Shown here: positions 60,401-64,000 of the stretch, one piece after another
Layout: the number at the start of each line of letters is the position of its first letter
How positions within the stretch are numbered: position 1 is the first letter of the stretch
Assembly (NCBI RefSeq): GCF_000424585.1
Contig: NZ_AUKE01000004.1
Span: forward strand, 124,001 to 188,000
Direction of reading: 5' to 3'
DNA length: 64,000 nucleotides
Source: Butyrivibrio sp. MC2013
GTDB taxonomy: Bacteria; Bacillota; Clostridia; Lachnospirales; Lachnospiraceae
Notes under the pieces: generated by a model
Databases searched by the model: none
What the model was told of the DNA's origin: nothing
Seen by the model: the letters and a program-made list of their open reading frames with translations, nothing else
Position numbers and translations under genes: made by a program

Positions 60401-61897
60401 TCAATACTCCCTGCACATGATATACGAAAGGTCCTCAAGCCAGCTCTTGCCGTTTTTGCGCAAAAGGTCAAGGCCTGATACAAAGACGCAGTAGGCATCC
60501 TCTACGCTGCCATCCTGAGAGGAAGGCGCTATATATGTAGCGCAGGAGCTTATGACATAGGGCCTGCCCTCTTCCATACCAAGATAGATCATAAGGTGAC
60601 CATCCATATACAGAGGGAGTCCCGGCTTTGTCTGAGACAGGAGTCTGAGCTTAGCCTTTGTGGTCATCATGGATGTATTTATGCTGCCAAGATCCGCCAT
60701 CTCAGCTATAGCCTTGGCATTACGGGGAAGCTTAAGTCCAAAGCATGCATAAACCTGCCTTGCAAAGCCGGAGCAGTCGTTGCTGGAGAGCTCACCTCCA
60801 TAACCGTACACTCTTCCCAGAAACTTAAATGCCTGCCCGATCACATTAGCAGATGTCATAGGCAGATATCCTATGCTGACATCTTTGGATACCGGGATAA
60901 GAACCCTGATGGACTCAAGCCTCCCTTCTTCATCTCTAACAGGAAGCTCAGCTGTATAGCAGCCATATGTGCTCCTGCCGCCCACAGGGCTATCATGATC
61001 ATCCGATAAAGGAACTCTGCAGCCCATAGGCAGTATCATGCCTGAATAGGGACTATCAAGCGCCGTCTCATCCAGCACTATTTCGCTTCCTGTCACCACA
61101 ACAAAGCGCTCAGGATCGCTATAGCGCTTCCACTCATCATAGCCTGAGCAAAGTGCCAGATTATCAGTCTTCACCCAGCCAAGATATGTTCCGTTTAGTA
61201 TATAAGAGTAGGATCCGTCCCTGCTCTCATGCAGTATCACTACTCCGCTAAAGGGCATGACTTCAGCGGATACAAAGCTGTCAAACCATATATCATCTGC
61301 ACTGTCAAAAGCCTTATCCCCCGTGGGAAAAATCTTTGCTGTAGTCCTGTTAAGATTAATAGCATAGCGCGGGATAACAGTAGCCGGTATCATATCAAGA
61401 GCCATATCTTCATACAAGCCTTCAAGATAGGCATCACTTACAGGCTCACCATCCTGATACAGATCAGGGTATTCCTGCTGGGGATCATCTGCGCTCTCAC
61501 CGGCTATAAGCGCTCTTACAATATCTCCATCCATGCTCTCCCTCAGGTCATCCATATAGAGCTTGCGCCTTGAGCCCTGATCAGGCAGCTGATAATACAC
61601 AAATGCAGGATTATTTTTGTTAAAATCCTCTATTTCTTCTTGGTTAAATAGGACTTCATTCTCCGCAGCAGATGTCCAATGATCAGCACTGAGCATATCA
61701 GGAGTGGTACCTTCTACGCAGCTGACAAGATCATAAACAGGATCGCCGGACTCATTTTCGTCTATACTATCTTCAGAAACCGAGCTTGCCCTGGTCATAT
61801 TTATGGACCGGCTGCTCCCTTCTATTATGAGTCCCGCCCCCAATATAGTCATTAGCACAAGCATCAGATACAACAGCACTATTGTCTTCTTTTTCAT
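60401..61897 (-). CDS. Secreted NlpC/P60-family (C40) cell-wall peptidase with SH3-like domains
   Basis: A cell-wall endopeptidase that cuts stem peptides. It has an N-terminal membrane anchor (MKKKTIVLLYLMLVLMTILG), a middle region of about residues 35-330 with SH3-like beta segments (YILNGTYLGWVKTDNLALC, YGCYTAELPV), and a C-terminal NlpC/P60 domain. The catalytic Cys is in SNDCSGFARQVY and the His in MDGHLMIYLG. Its overall plan resembles the YkfC-like C40 peptidases. The ATG at 61895-61897 follows AGGGGAT; the upstream in-frame ATG has no site. It starts about 20 bases after the O-antigen-ligase-like gene. Confidence 0.9.
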   Translation of the reverse strand: MKKKTIVLLYLMLVLMTILGAGLIIEGSSRSINMTRASSVSEDSIDENESGDPVYDLVSCVEGTTPDMLSADHWTSAAENEVLFNQEEIEDFNKNNPAFVYYQLPDQGSRRKLYMDDLRESMDGDIVRALIAGESADDPQQEYPDLYQDGEPVSDAYLEGLYEDMALDMIPATVIPRYAINLNRTTAKIFPTGDKAFDSADDIWFDSFVSAEVMPFSGVVILHESRDGSYSYILNGTYLGWVKTDNLALCSGYDEWKRYSDPERFVVVTGSEIVLDETALDSPYSGMILPMGCRVPLSDDHDSPVGGRSTYGCYTAELPVRDEEGRLESIRVLIPVSKDVSIGYLPMTSANVIGQAFKFLGRVYGYGGELSSNDCSGFARQVYACFGLKLPRNAKAIAEMADLGSINTSMMTTKAKLRLLSQTKPGLPLYMDGHLMIYLGMEEGRPYVISSCATYIAPSSQDGSVEDAYCVFVSGLDLLRKNGKSWLEDLSYIMCREY

Positions 61898-61916
61898 ATC
61901 CCCTACGCTCCCCATC

Positions 61917-63284
61917 TTATGATCTTCCTGCCTTGATGCAATATCCGCTGGCCAGGAAAAAGGGTACAGTGATCAAAGTTTCTGATGTATTAGCAAAAGG
62001 CATGGGCTCGCAAATACCCATGATCAAAACTGTGATCATGCTACCAGCCAGAAACTTGTCACCATGATCTGCAGCTTTATTAAAGATTTGCCTCAGCCCA
62101 TTTATGATCCAGGCAAAGATAAGCGACATCATTGTAATAAATCCAACTATACCATGCTTTCTGAGGATCTCTATATAAGCATTATGCGCATGACTGATAA
62201 TGACCTCATGATGACCCGCATATACTCCGCTGATTCCCTCTTTGCCAAGAGGAGATATACCCCAGATAAAGCGTCTCATATTCTTAAAGCATGCCTTCAG
62301 CCCTGCAGCCCATATCAGCGTCCTGTCTGTCAAAGTACCATCATCTTCTGATATCCTGTGAGCTGATATGCTCATGATCTTGTCACTGCCGCTGCCATCT
62401 ATCATTTCTCCCAGTACAAATACCAGTCCTTTACAGATCGATATAGGCAGTTCAAAGGACTCCAGTAGCAAGAGGAATATCACTGTAGCAGCAATAAGAG
62501 ATACAGGCAGTGAAATGTTGGCATTATGCAGCTTATCCTTTATATAAATGCAGGACCAAAGCCCCAGTGCAAAAGATACTCCCACCATAGCTGTCCTGCA
62601 TCCGCTAAGCCCAAGGCAAAACCAGCCTATGATCATAGTAACAATATAGTATATTTTTAGGGCTCTTGACTTATGGTAATCCGTCAAGAGCCCAAAGGCA
62701 GACATGAGCATCAGGGCAGCACAGGAAAAGCCAAGATAATTAGCATTTCCAATAGCACACATTCGCCCATTCAAAAAGCAGCCTTTGATAAAATCCTGTC
62801 CAAATCCGGGAAATAAAAGAGAAATGACAGCATGGGCAGTCACACAGATCAATAATAGTCCAAGTATCAGAGAAGCAAAGAAATAAAAGATCGAGATATA
62901 TCTCTTACTGTCAGAAAAAGTCTGTATCACAAAATAAAGCGCAAGTATGGTGATCCAGATAGACATATATTGTGAAAAGAGAAAAGATGATAATGATATA
63001 CCATTTGTCACCGCCGACAGACAGGATAAAGATGTGAAAAGACACAAAAGAAAGCTGTCATAATAAAGCCAGAGCCTGCTCCTCATTATGCTGGAAGATA
63101 TGAGGAGCACAGCAAGGACTCCATCAATAGCAAAAACAAGCCCCTTAAAGCGCTTGTATACTTCAACCGCCCCCATGCTCATAATGATCCCCGCCATGGC
63201 AGCAACTACCATCAGGATCAGAATATGTCTTGCACGGCTAAAATCTTCCCCAGAGTGCCCCCTAACAAGCTGCAGTATTTTCAT
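61917..63284 (-). CDS. O-antigen ligase/polymerase (Wzy/WaaL-like) membrane protein
   Basis: A polytopic membrane protein with ten to twelve hydrophobic segments over 455 residues. The large extracytoplasmic loop near residues 300-380 contains DRTLIWAAGLKACFKN and SHAHNAYIEILRKHGIVG, the signature of the Wzy_C/O-antigen ligase family, which polymerises or transfers polysaccharide or glycan chains. In a Gram-positive it would act on capsule or wall polysaccharide. No other glycan gene is beside it. GGGGGATGAGAC precedes the ATG. Confidence 0.85.
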   Translation of the reverse strand: MKILQLVRGHSGEDFSRARHILILMVVAAMAGIIMSMGAVEVYKRFKGLVFAIDGVLAVLLISSSIMRSRLWLYYDSFLLCLFTSLSCLSAVTNGISLSSFLFSQYMSIWITILALYFVIQTFSDSKRYISIFYFFASLILGLLLICVTAHAVISLLFPGFGQDFIKGCFLNGRMCAIGNANYLGFSCAALMLMSAFGLLTDYHKSRALKIYYIVTMIIGWFCLGLSGCRTAMVGVSFALGLWSCIYIKDKLHNANISLPVSLIAATVIFLLLLESFELPISICKGLVFVLGEMIDGSGSDKIMSISAHRISEDDGTLTDRTLIWAAGLKACFKNMRRFIWGISPLGKEGISGVYAGHHEVIISHAHNAYIEILRKHGIVGFITMMSLIFAWIINGLRQIFNKAADHGDKFLAGSMITVLIMGICEPMPFANTSETLITVPFFLASGYCIKAGRS

Positions 63285-63307
63285 GTCTCATCCCCCATAG
63301 ACATTGA

Positions 63308-64000
63308 TCATCTCATTTTCACAAGCTCGTCCAGGATGCAGTTAGCGGCATCGTATTTGGACATCAGCTCCAGTTCCCTTTCCTTATCCCCGGTGATCAA
63401 AGTGATCACATTTGTATCCACGCCAAAGCCGGCTCCGGACACCTTAAGATTATTAGCACAGATCATATCTAGATTCTTGTTTTTAAGCTTCTTTCTGGAA
63501 TTCTCCAGCATATTCTCGGTTTCCATGGAGAAACCGCACAGAAGCTGACCTTCCCTCTTAGACTCTCCCAGGCTCTTTAGTATATCCCTTGTCCTCTTAA
63601 GAGTCACTGACAGATCACTGTCATCATTAGTCTTCTTGATCTTATGATCTGAAAACAAGGCAGGAGTATAATCAGCTACAGCAGCAGCCTTGATGATGAT
63701 ATCCATATCAGCTGCCCTATTCATTACAGCTTCGTACATATCTGCAGCGGATTCTATCCTGACTGTATCTATATAAGATGGCACCTCCTGGTCCGAAGGT
63801 CCCAGTACCAAAGTCACATCTGCGCCTCTGTCAGCAGCAGCTCTTGCTATGGCGATTCCCATCTTGCCTGTGGAATGATTGCTGATATATCTCACAGGAT
63901 CCATCGCTTCTCTTGTAGGACCGGCCGTCACCAGAAGCCTTATCCCTGTCATATCCTTATCATGAGCAAGCTCATGTATCATAGCATCCAGGATCTTTTT
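63308..64000 (-). CDS. coaBC: Coenzyme A biosynthesis bifunctional protein CoaBC, C-terminal part
   Basis: The frame runs off the right edge; 230 codons are visible. They encode the phosphopantothenate-cysteine ligase (CoaB) domain: LLVTAGPTREAMDPVRYISNHSTGKMG near the visible start, AAAVADYTPA, KLKNKNLDMICANN and the terminal DANVITLI-like VDTNVITLITG. The CoaC decarboxylase part should lie beyond 64000. The enzyme joins cysteine to 4'-phosphopantothenate and decarboxylates the product. It is the furthest upstream gene visible on this strand; the next gene starts 23 bases after its stop. Confidence 0.95.
   Translation of the reverse strand, partial: KKILDAMIHELAHDKDMTGIRLLVTAGPTREAMDPVRYISNHSTGKMGIAIARAAADRGADVTLVLGPSDQEVPSYIDTVRIESAADMYEAVMNRAADMDIIIKAAAVADYTPALFSDHKIKKTNDDSDLSVTLKRTRDILKSLGESKREGQLLCGFSMETENMLENSRKKLKNKNLDMICANNLKVSGAGFGVDTNVITLITGDKERELELMSKYDAANCILDELVKMR

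Overview
The window looks like chromosomal DNA of a low-to-mid-GC anaerobic Firmicute of the Lachnospiraceae type (Butyrivibrio, Pseudobutyrivibrio and relatives are the closest feel). The reasons are strong GGAGG ribosome sites, a CBS-containing Mn-dependent pyrophosphatase, RNase Y, a LytS-type kinase paired with a receiver plus SARP-like regulator, a very large MBG/YDG-repeat surface protein with a membrane-embedded C-terminus, and a Firmicute type VII secretion ATPase. The assignment is inference from gene families; no rRNA or tRNA gene is present to confirm it. Most genes lie on the minus strand.

Layout. 1-4.2 kb: an oligopeptide ABC transporter operon (small membrane gene, oppA, oppB, start of oppC) behind a consensus promoter that appears to make a nearly leaderless mRNA. 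4.7-11.7 kb: gpmI, a Sel1-repeat protein, a NADAR protein translationally coupled to a D,D-carboxypeptidase, a Kv-type potassium channel and small genes. 11.8-30.2 kb: one gene for a surface protein of about 6,140 residues. 30.4-32.5 kb: a two-component system whose response regulator is split by an in-frame TGA. 32.8-36.4 kb: a zinc-ribbon-like protein gene on the plus strand, then NAD salvage genes pncB and pncA with the Nudix regulator nrtR. 36.5-37.4 kb: an unusual intergenic region with a palindrome-rich element and two tandem candidate small RNAs. Both have sigma-28 (SigD/FliA)-type promoters, a shared CTCCTCCCCCCAA hairpin loop and intrinsic terminators. 37.6-40.8 kb: an antiterminator-controlled PTS operon (licT/glcT-like, crr-like IIA, nagE-like IIBC). 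40.9-49.0 kb: a compact type VII secretion locus (EssC ATPase, YukD-like, WXG100-like, FHA, LytTR regulator, small helical proteins) with an ADP-ribose-type Nudix gene at its end. 49-56 kb: family II pyrophosphatase, hybrid histidine kinase, lipoprotein and rRNA methyltransferase. 56.6-64 kb: rny, recX, recA, an NlpC/P60 hydrolase, an O-antigen-ligase-like protein and the 3' part of coaBC.

How it fits together. Several genes handle NAD and ADP-ribose chemistry (NADAR, NrtR, PncA/PncB, Nudix). Several act at the cell surface (giant adhesin-like protein, D,D-carboxypeptidase, NlpC/P60 enzyme, polysaccharide polymerase, T7SS). The most novel-looking feature is the pair of plus-strand small RNA candidates at 36.8-37.2 kb. 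Every hairpin loop in them is C-rich and complementary to Shine-Dalgarno sequences, which suggests translation control linked to the motility sigma factor. The second is the stripped-down T7SS operon, which lacks recognisable EsaA/EssA/EssB genes.
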